A DNA stretch of 64,000 nt from Paractinoplanes maris (GCF_023544465.1 NZ_JALPVL010000011.1:310001-374000), one strand, 5' to 3'. Shown: positions 8,229 through 17,630, numbered from the stretch's first letter. Notes: generated by a model from the letters alone, not told the origin. Program-made: numbers and translations.

Positions 8229-9023
8229 TTAAATATCAAGAACCAACGCGCGATGGTCCGATACCTCTGGTTCGGTCAAGACTTCGAATCGATTGACGGC
8301 GGCGATATCGGAAACGAGCAGGTAGCTGGCATGCCTCACTGTCTTTCGATAATGAGATGTTCGGGTGTCAGCGGTGCCGACCAAATCGGTGAGACCGACT
8401 TCGGCCAATATGCCGAACGTCTCGCTGTCGGGAAGCAGGTTGAAGTCGCCGCACACCACGACCAGGTCACGAGGCCCCTGGATCCTGCGCACGAGTTCCG
8501 CGAGCCGTTCGGCCTGGCGGCGTCGCGCCGGCGTATCGGCCTTGCCGGACGGGTCACGCAGTCCATGCACCTGCACTACCCACACCGACCGGCCGACGGC
8601 CCGGTCGATCGTCTGCACCGCAAGGGCGACACGGGGACGGTCGCCGGCCGCCCACGCGACGTGGTCGGTGAATTGTCCATGCACGAAGGCGGAATCGACG
8701 CCGACGATCGGTAGATCCTCGCTGACGAGGGTCATCAGGCCGAAGTCTTGGCGGTAAGTACGGCCCGTGCCGTCCTGTACCGGGCCGGAATCGCTGGTCA
8801 CGAAGATCGCTTGATGCTGCGTCAGCGTGGTCCGGACGTCATCGAAAACGGCAGCACGCTGAGGCAGGCTTTTCTCGCCGTCGGTGAAGCGCGTCCAGCC
8901 GTTCAAGCCAGGGGTTCGAGTCACCTCTTGCAGGCACACGATCTGGGCCCCGCAACCGGGCAGCCAGGTGAGGAGATCATCGACCAGCGCTCCGCCCCAG
9001 ACGTTGACGCTCACGATCCGCAC
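8229..9023 (-). CDS. Endonuclease/exonuclease/phosphatase family protein
   Basis: 264 residues. Family residues are in place: MRIVSVNVWGG with the metal-site Asn, IVCLQEV with the catalytic Glu, VVQVHGLRD with the catalytic His, VVCGDFNLLPDS with Asp/Asn and the terminal VSDHRALVLDI. This is the Mg-dependent DNase I-like fold that cleaves phosphodiesters in nucleic acids, phosphoinositides or other substrates. There is no signal peptide, so it is probably cytoplasmic. The gene is convergent with the Nudix gene, with 184 bases of unremarkable sequence between them. The target is unknown. Confidence 0.9.
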   Translation of the reverse strand: MRIVSVNVWGGALVDDLLTWLPGCGAQIVCLQEVTRTPGLNGWTRFTDGEKSLPQRAAVFDDVRTTLTQHQAIFVTSDSGPVQDGTGRTYRQDFGLMTLVSEDLPIVGVDSAFVHGQFTDHVAWAAGDRPRVALAVQTIDRAVGRSVWVVQVHGLRDPSGKADTPARRRQAERLAELVRRIQGPRDLVVVCGDFNLLPDSETFGILAEVGLTDLVGTADTRTSHYRKTVRHASYLLVSDIAAVNRFEVLTEPEVSDHRALVLDI

Positions 9024-9545
9024 AACGGCACCCCATTCCCTGGTCCAGGCACCTCACGGCTCCTCATCCCGTGATCGAGTGCACTGTGCTCGGCGATCAG
9101 CACCCGGCACGCCAATCGTTTCATGATCCTTCGTACCGACGGTGAACTGGCTCCGGTGGCGCGGCCGACAGTGGAGTTCCACCAGGTACCGGTTCTCAGA
9201 ACATCTCGGCCCGCGGCGCCGGCAACGTGGAGCTGCGACTCGCGAACTTCTGGCGCCCGGTCTCGCGAACGAAGCCAGGCTGGCGCTGCGGCGCTGCGGC
9301 GCTGCGGCGCTGCGGCGGTGTGGCGCTGCGGCGGTGTGGCTGGGCTGTGCGGCGCGGCGTGGCTGCGGCGAGGCTGGCTGTGGGCTGGAAAGCGCTGTTG
9401 GGCTGGGCAACGCGCCTGGGGCGTGCCCAGCGGTGCGGTTCGCGAGGGTTTGGTTGGGGGCTTCGGCTTGGGTAATTTTCTGGCGGGTGTCGAAGAACGG
9501 GATCCTCGTTCGTGTAGGGGTGAGACACGACCTCGAGGAGGAGCC
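9024..9545. other. Intergenic region without a supported gene
   Basis: 522 bases between the start of the EEP-family gene (minus strand) and the YCII gene. Open frames here are low-complexity (Ala/Arg/Gln-rich) and overlap on both strands, so none is called. The region contains an 8-bp tandem repeat at 9282-9337 and, at its right end, the GAGGAGGAG ribosome-binding site of the YCII gene. Confidence 0.6.
9282..9337. repeat. 8-bp tandem repeat GGCGCTGC
   Basis: Seven ungapped units: four GGCGCTGC, then GGCGGTGT, GGCGCTGC and GGCGGTGT. Related GGCTG-rich sequence continues to about 9400. It lies in non-coding sequence upstream of the YCII/ECF42 pair. Confidence 0.85.
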
Positions 9546-9887
9546 ATGAAGCAGTACCTGCTGAGCATCTACCAGCCCGATGGGGACCCGCCGCCGCCGG
9601 AGGTTCTGGGGCCGATCATGGCGGAGCTCGGGAAGCTGAACGACGAGATGAAGGCCGCGGGTGCCTGGGTCTTCGCGGTGGGGCTGCACCCGCCGTCGAC
9701 CGCTACGGTCATCCGCGACCGGGACGGCGACGCGCTGCTCACGGATGGGCCTTTCGCTGAGGGCAAAGAGCACCTGGGAGGCTTCACGATCATCCAGGCG
9801 GCCGACCTCGACGAGGCGCTGAGCTGGGGCAGCCGGTTGGCCGCGGTGCTGGCGCCGCTCGCGATCGAGGTCCGTCCTATCGCCTGA
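9546..9887 (+). CDS. YCII-related (DGPF domain) protein
   Basis: 113 residues. The N-terminus MKQYLLSIYQPDGDPP and the motif LLTDGPFAEGKEHLGGF define the DGPF/YCII family, a small ferredoxin-like fold of unknown biochemistry. A strong ribosome-binding site GAGGAGGAG precedes the ATG by about 3-6 nt. The gene is followed after about 100 bases by an ECF42-type sigma factor. DGPF proteins are the hallmark genomic partners of ECF42, so the pair is a regulatory unit in which the DGPF protein is either a target or a modulator; which one is not established here. Confidence 0.9.
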   Translation: MKQYLLSIYQPDGDPPPPEVLGPIMAELGKLNDEMKAAGAWVFAVGLHPPSTATVIRDRDGDALLTDGPFAEGKEHLGGFTIIQAADLDEALSWGSRLAAVLAPLAIEVRPIA

Positions 9888-9987
9888 TAGTGGCTTGCGC
9901 GGCGAAATCGGTGTGTTGGTGCCGTGGCGGTCGGGGTCAGTTCGATCTGGTGGTCGGTGGAGCGGGACCGGCAACGTCGGGGCGGGG

Positions 9988-11232
9988 ATGGGGAACGGAT
10001 CTTCGGGCTTGAGCGACATCGAGCAGGTCTTTCGGGCGGAGTACGGGCGGGCCGTTGCGGTTCTGATCCGGCACTTCGGGGACATCGACATCGCTGAGGA
10101 AGCCGTGCAGGAGGCCTTTGCCACGGCTGTGCGGCGCTGGCCGGAGGACGGCATCCCGCCGAGCCCGGCCGGCTGGATCATCACGACGGCGCGGAACAGG
10201 GCGGTGGACCGGCTGCGCCGGGAGGCGACCCGGGTCGAGCGGGAGACGGCTTCGGTCCGGGACGCGGCGGCCGGGCAGGTGATCGCGGAGGAGGCGGATG
10301 TGGAGGATGAGCGGCTTCGGCTGATCTTCACGTGTTGTCACCCGGCGCTGGCGCCGGCGGCTCGGGTGGCGTTGACGTTGCGGCTGCTGGGCGGGCTGAC
10401 CACGGGGGAGATCGCGCGGGCTTTCCTGGTGCCGGAGACGACCATGGGGCAGCGGTTGTCGCGGGCCAAGGGGAAGATCCGCGACGCGGGAATCCCGTAC
10501 CGGGTGCCACGCGACGAGGAACTGCCCGATCGGCTGGGTGCGGTGCTGGCGGTGCTCTACCTGATCTTCAATGAGGGATATGCGGCCGGCTCGGGAACGG
10601 CGCTGACCCGGGACGACCTCGCGCAGGAGGCGATCCGGCTGGGCCGGCTGCTGGTGGCCCTCATGCCGGACGAGCCCGAGGCGCGGGGGCTGCTGGCCCT
10701 GATGCTGCTGATCGAGGCGCGACGGCCGGCCCGGACTACGGCGGGCGGTGACGCCGTGTTACTGGCGGATCAGGACCGTACGCTGTGGAATCGCGAACTC
10801 GTCACCGAGGGTCAGAGGCTGCTCCGGGATTGTCTGCGCCGGGGCCGGCCGGGGACCTATCAGCTGCAAGCCACGATCAACGCGGTGCACGCCGACGCGG
10901 CCACGGCGGAGGGCACCGACTGGGCGCAGATCCTGCAGATCTACGACCACCTGATGGCGATGACGGGCGGACCGGTCGTGGCGCTGCACCGGGCGGTGGC
11001 GGTGGCCGAGGTGCACGGTCCGGCCGAGGCGCTGACCATCGTGGACGGGCTCGAAGGACTCGAGCGGCATCATGTGTGGCACGCCGTCCGAGCCGACCTG
11101 CTGCGGCGGCTCGGCCGCGAGGGGGAGGCGCTTACGGCGTACGGGAAAGCAGTTGATCTGTCCGGCAACGCCGCCGAGCGGCAACTCCTCGAGCGGCGCG
11201 CGGGCGATCAGGCGGCGGGCCGGCCGGCGTAG
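9988..11232 (+). CDS. ECF42-type RNA polymerase sigma factor with C-terminal extension
   Basis: About 414 residues if started at the ATG at 9988; a TTG at 10009 is also possible. Sigma region 2 is seen in FRAEYGRAVAVLIRHFGDIDIAEEAVQEAF, written here as two parts: FRAEYGRAVAVLI and RHFGDIDIAEEAVQEAF. Region 4 is LTTGEIARAFLVPETTMGQR. The 200-residue C-terminal extension (NEGYAAGSG, ARGLLALMLL, VALHRAVAVAEVHG) is the helical, TPR-like extension characteristic of ECF42. This group has no anti-sigma factor; the extension is thought to control activity. The DGPF gene directly upstream fits the known neighbourhood. The inducing signal is unknown. Confidence 0.9.
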   Translation: MGNGSSGLSDIEQVFRAEYGRAVAVLIRHFGDIDIAEEAVQEAFATAVRRWPEDGIPPSPAGWIITTARNRAVDRLRREATRVERETASVRDAAAGQVIAEEADVEDERLRLIFTCCHPALAPAARVALTLRLLGGLTTGEIARAFLVPETTMGQRLSRAKGKIRDAGIPYRVPRDEELPDRLGAVLAVLYLIFNEGYAAGSGTALTRDDLAQEAIRLGRLLVALMPDEPEARGLLALMLLIEARRPARTTAGGDAVLLADQDRTLWNRELVTEGQRLLRDCLRRGRPGTYQLQATINAVHADAATAEGTDWAQILQIYDHLMAMTGGPVVALHRAVAVAEVHGPAEALTIVDGLEGLERHHVWHAVRADLLRRLGREGEALTAYGKAVDLSGNAAERQLLERRAGDQAAGRPA

Positions 11233-11361
11233 CCGAGGGTTTACCGGGCGCCTTCACCGGAGCGGTCGTAGTGCCGTCGCGAAGCCGCCGCGCACCCACA
11301 GGGACATGATCGTCGGTCGATCTCGAGCGGTTCGCGGTCGACGCCCGCCGGTTCGCCACTT

Positions 11362-11520
11362 CACCTCGTCGGCTGCCTGGCGGTCGCGGGCGTGGTGGGT
11401 GGCGGCGGTCTGCGGCTGCCACGTCCACCTCGTCGGCTGCCTGGCGGTCGCGGGCGTGGTCGGTGGCGGCGGTCGGCGGCGTGACCCCGCGGTCTGCGGT
11501 TGCCACGTCCACGCGGTACG
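11362..11520. repeat. 64-bp direct repeat, second copy expanded
   Basis: The block starting CACCTCGTCGGCTGCCTGG at 11362 recurs at 11426 with one difference in the first 49 bases. In the second copy about 18 bases (GGCGGCGTGACCCCGCGG) are inserted before the shared tail that ends in TTGCCACGTC. The repeat occupies the 312-base gap between the sigma-factor gene and the convergent MFS gene, where no gene is supported. Confidence 0.8.
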
Positions 11521-11544
11521 GGTGTTCGGCGGCCGGGCGCGGTG

Positions 11545-12762
11545 TCAGGCGGCGATGGCGGGCTCGGGCTGAGGGGTCCAGCGGAGGCCGGTGCCGACGG
11601 TGGCGATGAGGGCCGAGGCGGCCACGGCGGCGGCGAAGAACAGGATGGCGGTGGTAGGGCCGCGCCAGGCCAGGAGGGTGCCGGCCAGCAGGGGGGAGAG
11701 GGCGGCCATCGAGGTGGCGGCGACCATGATGACGCTGTTGACACGGCCCTGGAGGCGGTCGGGGGTGATCGACACCTGGAAGCCGAAGAGGGCGGCGTTG
11801 CAGGCCGGGCCCAGAAAGACGGTGAGGGCGACCGGGATGGCGGCGGCGATGCTCGAGGTGAACAGGGCGGCCGTTGCCAGCAGGGCGGCGGCGATCCAGC
11901 ACAGGGTCCGCACCAGGGGCACCAGGCCCAGGCGGCGCTGGATGGCCGGGGCGGCGACCGCGCCGAGCAGGCCGCCCGCGGCGACGATGGTCTCGGTCAG
12001 GCCGATGACCGCGGGTGCGGTGCCGTGGCGTTGCAGGGCGACGATGACCGTGAAGATGACGCCGGTGATGGCGAAGTTCAGCGGGGCGGCCACGAGCATG
12101 AGCGTCCGCAGGAACGGGTGGGTCAGGACGAACCGGATGCCTTCGGCCAGAGCTACGCCGTACGTCTGCGGTTTGTCCTCCCGCGGCGCCTGCAAGGGTT
12201 TGCGGATGAACAGGACGGCCACGATCGACACAAGGTAGGAGACGACGTTCGCGGCAAAGGGCACGGCGTGTCCCAGGGTGAAGAGGACGCCGCCCAAGGG
12301 CGGGCCGGCCAGCGCGGTGCCGTAGGAGCGGGCCTCGTTGCGCGCGACCGCGTCGGACAACTGCCCGGCCGGCACGATGCTGAGCAGGGACGCGTCCTCG
12401 GCGGTGGAGAAGACCGCGCTCGCGGCGGCGTCCACGACGGCGACCACGAGGATGAGCGGGAGGCTCGCCCGGTCGGTCAGGACCGCGGCGGTCAGGACGG
12501 TGAAGATCAGCAGACGTACGGAATCGCAGCTGATCAGGGCGCGACGCCGGTCGACCCGGTCGACGAGCACCCCGGCCGGCAGACGGAACATCAGGCGCGC
12601 GGCCTGCGTGGCGGTGCCGACGAGGCCGGCGCTCACCGGGGAGCCGGTCTTGACCAGCACAAGCAGTGAGAGCGCGAGCGAGGCGATGCCGTCCCCCAGG
12701 TCGGACAGCGACTGCGAGGTCCACAGCAGGTTGAACTCACGGTTGCGCCACAGACTCGTCAC
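11545..12762 (-). CDS. MFS transporter
   Basis: 405 residues from a GTG start. Twelve hydrophobic segments are visible, with the MFS loop motif between helices 2 and 3 (LPAGVLVDRVDRRRAL). It belongs to the DHA3/MefA-like drug-efflux type. The GTG overlaps the TGA of the upstream regulator by 4 bases (GTGA), so the two are translationally coupled and the regulator very likely controls this exporter. The substrate is unknown; a drug or endogenous toxic metabolite is the usual guess. The only signal peptide-like segment is the first helix. Confidence 0.9.
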   Translation of the reverse strand: MTSLWRNREFNLLWTSQSLSDLGDGIASLALSLLVLVKTGSPVSAGLVGTATQAARLMFRLPAGVLVDRVDRRRALISCDSVRLLIFTVLTAAVLTDRASLPLILVVAVVDAAASAVFSTAEDASLLSIVPAGQLSDAVARNEARSYGTALAGPPLGGVLFTLGHAVPFAANVVSYLVSIVAVLFIRKPLQAPREDKPQTYGVALAEGIRFVLTHPFLRTLMLVAAPLNFAITGVIFTVIVALQRHGTAPAVIGLTETIVAAGGLLGAVAAPAIQRRLGLVPLVRTLCWIAAALLATAALFTSSIAAAIPVALTVFLGPACNAALFGFQVSITPDRLQGRVNSVIMVAATSMAALSPLLAGTLLAWRGPTTAILFFAAAVAASALIATVGTGLRWTPQPEPAIAA

Positions 12763-13316
12763 GGCTGGGTCCGCCGCGGGTAGGTGTGCTGGACGACCAC
12801 GACGGTCTCGGCGCCGGGCCCGGGATGGTCGGCCTCCCTGATGGCCTCCAAGATCCGGGCCTGGAGTCGCTTCAGGCCCTCCGGCGTGGTCCGGACGAGA
12901 TAGTCGGAGCTGGCCGCGGCGTCCTGCCAGGCCGGGCTCCACCGCTGGTGCGCGGCCTCGGCATGGAACTGGTCGATCATCTGGTCGTAGACCGCCCGCT
13001 GGGCCCGGTTGACCGCGGCGAGGTCCTCGGCGTCGTCCCCGGCGAACAGGGTCGTGGCGTGCGCGGCCTTCCACCAGCGTTCCCGGCCGTGCGCGCCCCG
13101 GCCCAGCTCCGGGGCCTCCGCCACGAAGCCGTGCCGGGCGAGCAGTCGCAGGTGGTGGCTGGTCTGACCGGAGTCGGTGCTCAGCCGGCGGGCCAGGATC
13201 GCCGAGGTGGCCGGACCGTCGAGCCGCAGCGACCCGACGATGCGCATGCGCAGGGGATGCGCCATCGCCCGCATCATGGCGGCGTCAGTGAGAACAACCT
13301 TGGTCTTTTCTGCCAT
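12759..13316 (-). CDS. ArsR-like winged-helix regulator (transporter-associated)
   Basis: 185 residues. The N-terminal winged helix reads MMRAMAHPLRMRIVGSL, LARRLSTDSGQTSHHLRLLA and LGRGAHGRERWW. A helical C-terminal domain follows (to 185) and probably mediates dimerisation or ligand binding. It is translationally coupled to the MFS gene. A promoter with TTGCCG (13353-13348), an 18-bp spacer and TAGCCT (13329-13324) ends 7 nt before the ATG, giving a leaderless mRNA. A perfect 16-bp palindrome lies directly upstream of the -35. Autoregulation of the pair is likely. Confidence 0.9.
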   Translation of the reverse strand: MAEKTKVVLTDAAMMRAMAHPLRMRIVGSLRLDGPATSAILARRLSTDSGQTSHHLRLLARHGFVAEAPELGRGAHGRERWWKAAHATTLFAGDDAEDLAAVNRAQRAVYDQMIDQFHAEAAHQRWSPAWQDAAASSDYLVRTTPEGLKRLQARILEAIREADHPGPGAETVVVVQHTYPRRTQP

Positions 13317-13323
13317 GGCGGTG

Positions 13324-13371
13324 AGGCTAGGGTCGGCGCGGAAACGTCGGCAAGTGTCCTATGCATAGGAC
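13324..13371 (-). promoter_or_regulatory. Leaderless promoter with 16-bp palindromic operator (regulator-MFS operon)
   Basis: On the minus strand, GTCCTATGCATAGGAC (13371-13356) is a perfect palindrome. After 2 nt comes the -35 TTGCCG, an 18-bp spacer and the -10 TAGCCT, and 7 nt later the ATG of the ArsR-like gene. The arrangement places a dimeric regulator directly against the -35 box. Binding by the adjacent regulator is inferred. Confidence 0.6.
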
Positions 13372-13458
13372 TTCTGCATCCAGCTGCCTGCGGCCTTCAG
13401 ATGAAGCCTAGCCTCCTAGGATGCCTTAGGCGGTGTGTGGGGGCTGGCGGGGAGAAGC

Positions 13459-13992
13459 TCACCAGACGTCGCCGTTGCGGAAGTCGCAGGCCAGGGTGCC
13501 GGCTCGGTCGAGGTGCGGGCCGTCGGCCAGGAAGCGCACGAACGTGCTGCCGTCGTCCTCGGGTGTGGAGGTCAGGCCGGCCGGGGCCAGGACCGCCGTC
13601 CGCCCGAGCCAGGGAAGCCACCCCCGTGCCACATAAAGACCGCGGCCGGCGGCCGAGGCGGAGAGCGCGCCGACATCGTAGGAGCGGTCGATGATGTCCT
13701 CGGCGGCGTCCATCACGTCGGCCGCGAAGCCCTGGCCGCGCCGGTCGGGGTGGACGGCCACAGCCTCGACGTAGCCGCAGCGCCAGGTGCGGTCGCCGTG
13801 CAGGAAGCTGCGCTGGACGACGGCGGCGTGGGCGACGATGGTGCCCTGCTCCTCGACGAGGAAGTGCAGCCCGCCGAGCGAGTGGTCCCAGTCGTCGTCG
13901 GAGAAGTTGCCGAGGAAGGCCACGTCGAGCAGGTGGCGGATCTCCTCGCGCTGGGCGGCGGTCAGGTCGGCGGTGAGAAGCGTACGAGCCAC
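13459..13992 (-). CDS. aac(2')-I: Aminoglycoside 2'-N-acetyltransferase, AAC(2')-I family
   Basis: 177 residues (mycobacterial AAC(2')-Ic has 181). The sequence follows that family closely: DDWDHSLGGLHFLV, AHAAVVQRSFLHG, WRCGYVEAVAVHPDRRGQG (acetyl-CoA binding), DVGALSASAAGRGLYVARGW, LPWLGRTAVLAP and CDFRNGDVW at the C-terminus. The enzyme transfers acetyl from acetyl-CoA to the 2'-amino group of aminoglycosides such as gentamicin and tobramycin. In mycobacteria it is chromosomal and its natural role may be cell-envelope related. The start is GTG, with TACGGT 5 nt upstream on the same strand and no Shine-Dalgarno sequence. Whether it confers resistance is untested. Confidence 0.88.
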   Translation of the reverse strand: MARTLLTADLTAAQREEIRHLLDVAFLGNFSDDDWDHSLGGLHFLVEEQGTIVAHAAVVQRSFLHGDRTWRCGYVEAVAVHPDRRGQGFAADVMDAAEDIIDRSYDVGALSASAAGRGLYVARGWLPWLGRTAVLAPAGLTSTPEDDGSTFVRFLADGPHLDRAGTLACDFRNGDVW

Positions 13993-13997
13993 GTCGC

Positions 13998-14007
13998 ACC
14001 GTACCGT
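13998..14007. promoter_or_regulatory. Overlapping divergent -10 elements (bidirectional promoter)
   Basis: Only 23 bases separate the GTG starts of the acetyltransferase (minus, 13992) and the oxidoreductase (plus, 14016). TACGGT on the minus strand (14003-13998) lies 5 nt before its GTG. TACCGT on the plus strand (14002-14007) lies 8 nt before its GTG. The two hexamers share two base pairs, so one symmetrical ACCGTACCGT core can drive both leaderless transcripts. Inferred from sequence. Confidence 0.55.
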
Positions 14008-14015
14008 AGGTCCCC

Positions 14016-15007
<992 letters not shown>

Positions 15008-15011
<4 letters not shown>

Positions 15012-15760
15012 CCACACCGTCCGCGCACGCGGCCGCCCAGTACGCGTCGACCACCGGCAACCTGTCGGCCCGGATCGCCATCTACGACTACCGCACCAAC
15101 CCGCAGGACTGGTATGCGTGGGCGGCCGAGCGGCTCCCGCGCGACGGGCACGTGGTGGAGGTCGGCGCGGGCACGGGTGCACTGTGGAGCCGGGCCACGC
15201 GTCCGGCCCGGCTGACGCTGATGGACTTCTCGCCCGCGATGTGTCAGCGGCTGCGCGCCGTCGGGAACGCCTCGGTCGTCCGCGGCAGTGCCACCGCTCT
15301 GCCGTTCGCCCCCGGCAGCTTCGACGGGCTCATCGCCAACCACATGCTCTACCACCTCGACGACCCCGAGGCCGGGCTGCGCGAGTTCGCCCGGGTGCTG
15401 CGGCCCGGCGGGCGGCTGGCCGTCTCGGTCAACGGGCGGGATCATCTGGCCGAGATCATGGAACTGCTGCCGGACCGGACGACCAGGGTGCACAACGACG
15501 TGCTGGCCGAGAACATCGCCGGTTACGTGGGCCGGTTCTTCGACGATGTCGAGGTGCGGCGCTACCCGAGCGAGCTGGCGATCTCGGACGCCGAGCCGGT
15601 CCTGCGGTATCTGGCCAGCCAGGCCCGGGCGCCGCTGACGCCGGAGCAGGAGGCCGGCGTGCGCGAGACCGTGGCCGCGGCGGGTGTGTTCCGGGTGCGC
15701 CAGCACGTCGTGCTGGTGACTGCCTCGGCCGCACAGCCGGGCCGGGTGGGCCGTCAGTGA
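15008..15760 (+). CDS. Class I SAM-dependent methyltransferase
   Basis: 250 residues from a GTG that overlaps the upstream stop by 4 bases. SAM motif I is VVEVGAGTGALW (about residues 48-59); LTLMDFSPAM follows, then VVRGSATALPFAPGSFD, MLYHLDDPE and VLRPGGRLAVSVNG, the standard order of the Methyltransf_11/25 fold. It likely methylates a small molecule. Coupling to the NADP-dependent reductase suggests a shared pathway, but no other biosynthetic genes are nearby. A longer open frame reaches upstream to 14735 but overlaps the oxidoreductase and is not used. Confidence 0.9.
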
Positions 15761-15822
15761 GGTGGGTGACATGACCCGCGAGTCGCCCCGGCGGGCCGTC
15801 GATCGGAGGGAGGATGGGGAGC

Positions 15823-16617
15823 GTGGAGACCGATCTTCAGCTCGCGCAGCGGGCCGCGCTGACCGGGGCGGCGGTGGCGTTGCCACATTTCGAGGCGCTG
15901 GCCGAGCTGCCGCGGGAGGTCAAGGCCGACGGTTCGGTGGTCACGGCGGCCGACCGGGCTGTGGAGGCCGCGATCCGCGAGGTGCTGACCGCGGCCCGGC
16001 CCGGTGACGCGATCCTGGGCGAGGAGGAGGGGCAGACCGGTTCGGCCGGGCGCCGCTGGATCATCGACCCGATCGACGGGACGGCGCTGTTCGTGGCCGG
16101 CGACAACCGGTGGCTGATCCTGATCGCCCTCGAGGTGGACGGTGACATCGCCGCCGCGGTGGCGGCGCACCCGGCCCAGGGCAGTCTCTGGTGGGCCACC
16201 CGGGGCGAGGGAGCGTTCGAAGGGCGGGTGGTCGGCGGCCGGGTGGTCGCCGAAACGCCCGTACGCGTGTCGGCCGGCCCCGACACGTGTGCCGGGAGCC
16301 GCCTCGGGGTGGTGCCCGAGGAGTGGGGGCGTGAGCTGGTGGCGCCGCTCAAGGAAGTGACGCCGGCGCTGCCGTGGCCGATCCACCCGGCCCTGATGAT
16401 CGCGCGCGGTGATCTCGACCTGGCCGTGCAGACCGGTGGCCAGATCTGGGACTTCGCCTCGACGTCGCTGATCGTGCAGGAGGCGGGCGGCAGCTACAGC
16501 GGGATCAACGGCCGCTTACGGCCCGGCCCGGGGGCTTCGGTCTACGCGCGGAGCGACGCCCTGCGCCGGGCCGCCCTCGACCTCGTCGGCGATCAGGCAG
16601 CGCGCGCGGCCAACTGA
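15823..16617 (+). CDS. Inositol monophosphatase-family phosphatase
   Basis: About 264 residues from GTG 15823, chosen because the GGAGGGAGG ribosome-binding site (15805-15813) is well spaced from it; the in-frame ATG at 15814 is too close. Metal-site motifs are intact: ILGEEEG, WIIDPIDGTALFV and, near the end, QIWDFASTSLIVQEAGG. The family dephosphorylates inositol-1-phosphate, histidinol phosphate, PAP or fructose-1,6-bisphosphate. Actinobacterial members of this length are often HisN-like, but substrate-specifying residues cannot be read with confidence. It is probably cytoplasmic. Confidence 0.88.
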   Translation: METDLQLAQRAALTGAAVALPHFEALAELPREVKADGSVVTAADRAVEAAIREVLTAARPGDAILGEEEGQTGSAGRRWIIDPIDGTALFVAGDNRWLILIALEVDGDIAAAVAAHPAQGSLWWATRGEGAFEGRVVGGRVVAETPVRVSAGPDTCAGSRLGVVPEEWGRELVAPLKEVTPALPWPIHPALMIARGDLDLAVQTGGQIWDFASTSLIVQEAGGSYSGINGRLRPGPGASVYARSDALRRAALDLVGDQAARAAN

Positions 16618-16623
16618 GGCCGG

Positions 16624-17340
16624 TCAGGTGATGTCGTGCACGGCCAGGCCGACGGTGCCGCGCGGCACTTCGGCGACGACCTCGCCGGCCGGGTTGATGA
16701 TGCAGGTGGGCCCGAGTCCGAGGTGGGTGTGGCCGCGTTCGCCGGTGACGTCGGCCGAGGCCATCCACAGCCCGGTCTCGCGTACGCGTTTGCGGCGCAG
16801 CTCGTTGTGCCGGTCCTGCCAGCGGTAGGCGTTGTCGCGGCGCATCATGTTCTGCGCCGGGTGCACCAGAAGCGTGGCGTTCTGCGCGGCCACGGCCGCC
16901 GCGGCGTGCGGGTATTGCGCGTCGAAACAAATGTTGATGCCGAAACGCACACCGGCGCAGGCGAAGGTCGGATAGTCCGTGCCCGCCGTGAAAACGTGCT
17001 CGCCCGGGGTCAGAAACGTCTTCCGGTACGCCCCCACGGTCCGACCGCCTCGCACGACCGCGGCCGTGTTGTAGAAGCGGTCGCCCCGCCGCTCGATCAT
17101 GCCCAGGACGATGGCCGGGCGCAGATCGAGCCGCAGATCGGCGGGCCTCGCGAACTGCTTCACATGCTCAGCGGTCACGGTGTAGCCCTGGAGGAAGCAC
17201 TCCGGAAAGACCAGCAGATCGACGCCGTCGGCCTGCTCGGCGAACTCGCGGACGATGCCGAGCGCCCGCGGCACGTCGCCGAGGATTTCCGGTGTCTGGC
17301 AGACGCCGACGCGCATCACGCCCAGTTTCCCGTCCGGCAT
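16624..17340 (-). CDS. Carbon-nitrogen hydrolase (nitrilase superfamily)
   Basis: 238 residues. The catalytic triad is visible: Glu47 in LVFPECF, Lys107 in GAYRKTFL and Cys138 in GINICFDAQYP. The fold hydrolyses amides or nitriles or condenses amines through a Cys thioester. At 238 residues it is a single-domain member. The substrate is unknown. An alternative start is the ATG at 17316 (MRVGVCQTPE), which matches where most homologues begin. It is convergent with the inositol-phosphatase-like gene (6 bases between stops) and divergent from a small acidic protein gene. Confidence 0.9.
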   Translation of the reverse strand: MPDGKLGVMRVGVCQTPEILGDVPRALGIVREFAEQADGVDLLVFPECFLQGYTVTAEHVKQFARPADLRLDLRPAIVLGMIERRGDRFYNTAAVVRGGRTVGAYRKTFLTPGEHVFTAGTDYPTFACAGVRFGINICFDAQYPHAAAAVAAQNATLLVHPAQNMMRRDNAYRWQDRHNELRRKRVRETGLWMASADVTGERGHTHLGLGPTCIINPAGEVVAEVPRGTVGLAVHDIT

Positions 17341-17386
17341 GCCCGCAGTCTGCCTAACTCGCGCGGGGGCGGGTAGTCATCGGGGC

Positions 17387-17590
17387 ATGTCGCATTCGTC
17401 GAAAGCCGGTTCCGAGACCGAGCAGCACATCACCGGAAGCCCGGAGACCGGTGAGTTCATCACCGACGCCCCGCCGTCGGCCGGCACCCCGGCCAGTGGC
17501 AGCAGCAACAAGGGCATCAACGACAACCGGGGCAACCTCGGCGAGGGCGAGCCGGACGAGTCCGGCGACGTGCCGGAGCCGCCCGACTGA
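17387..17590 (+). CDS. Small disordered acidic hypothetical protein
   Basis: 67 residues from the ATG at 17387, with GGGG just upstream. Composition is Ser/Gly/Glu/Asp/Pro-rich (GSETEQHITGSPETGEFIT, then NLGEGEPDESGDVPEPPD), without a hydrophobic core, signal peptide or known domain, so it is probably intrinsically disordered. It is divergent from the nitrilase-fold gene. Proteins of this kind are common in Actinoplanes-type genomes and have no known function. Confidence 0.6.
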   Translation: MSHSSKAGSETEQHITGSPETGEFITDAPPSAGTPASGSSNKGINDNRGNLGEGEPDESGDVPEPPD

Positions 17591-17630
17591 CCTCGGCTCA
17601 GGCCCAGGGCCTTGACTGAAGAGCGGGCGT

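Noticed and set aside
9011..9568. Minus-strand frame across the 8-bp repeats
   Set aside because: Composition is dictated by the repeats (Ala/Arg/Gln/Pro); no domain.
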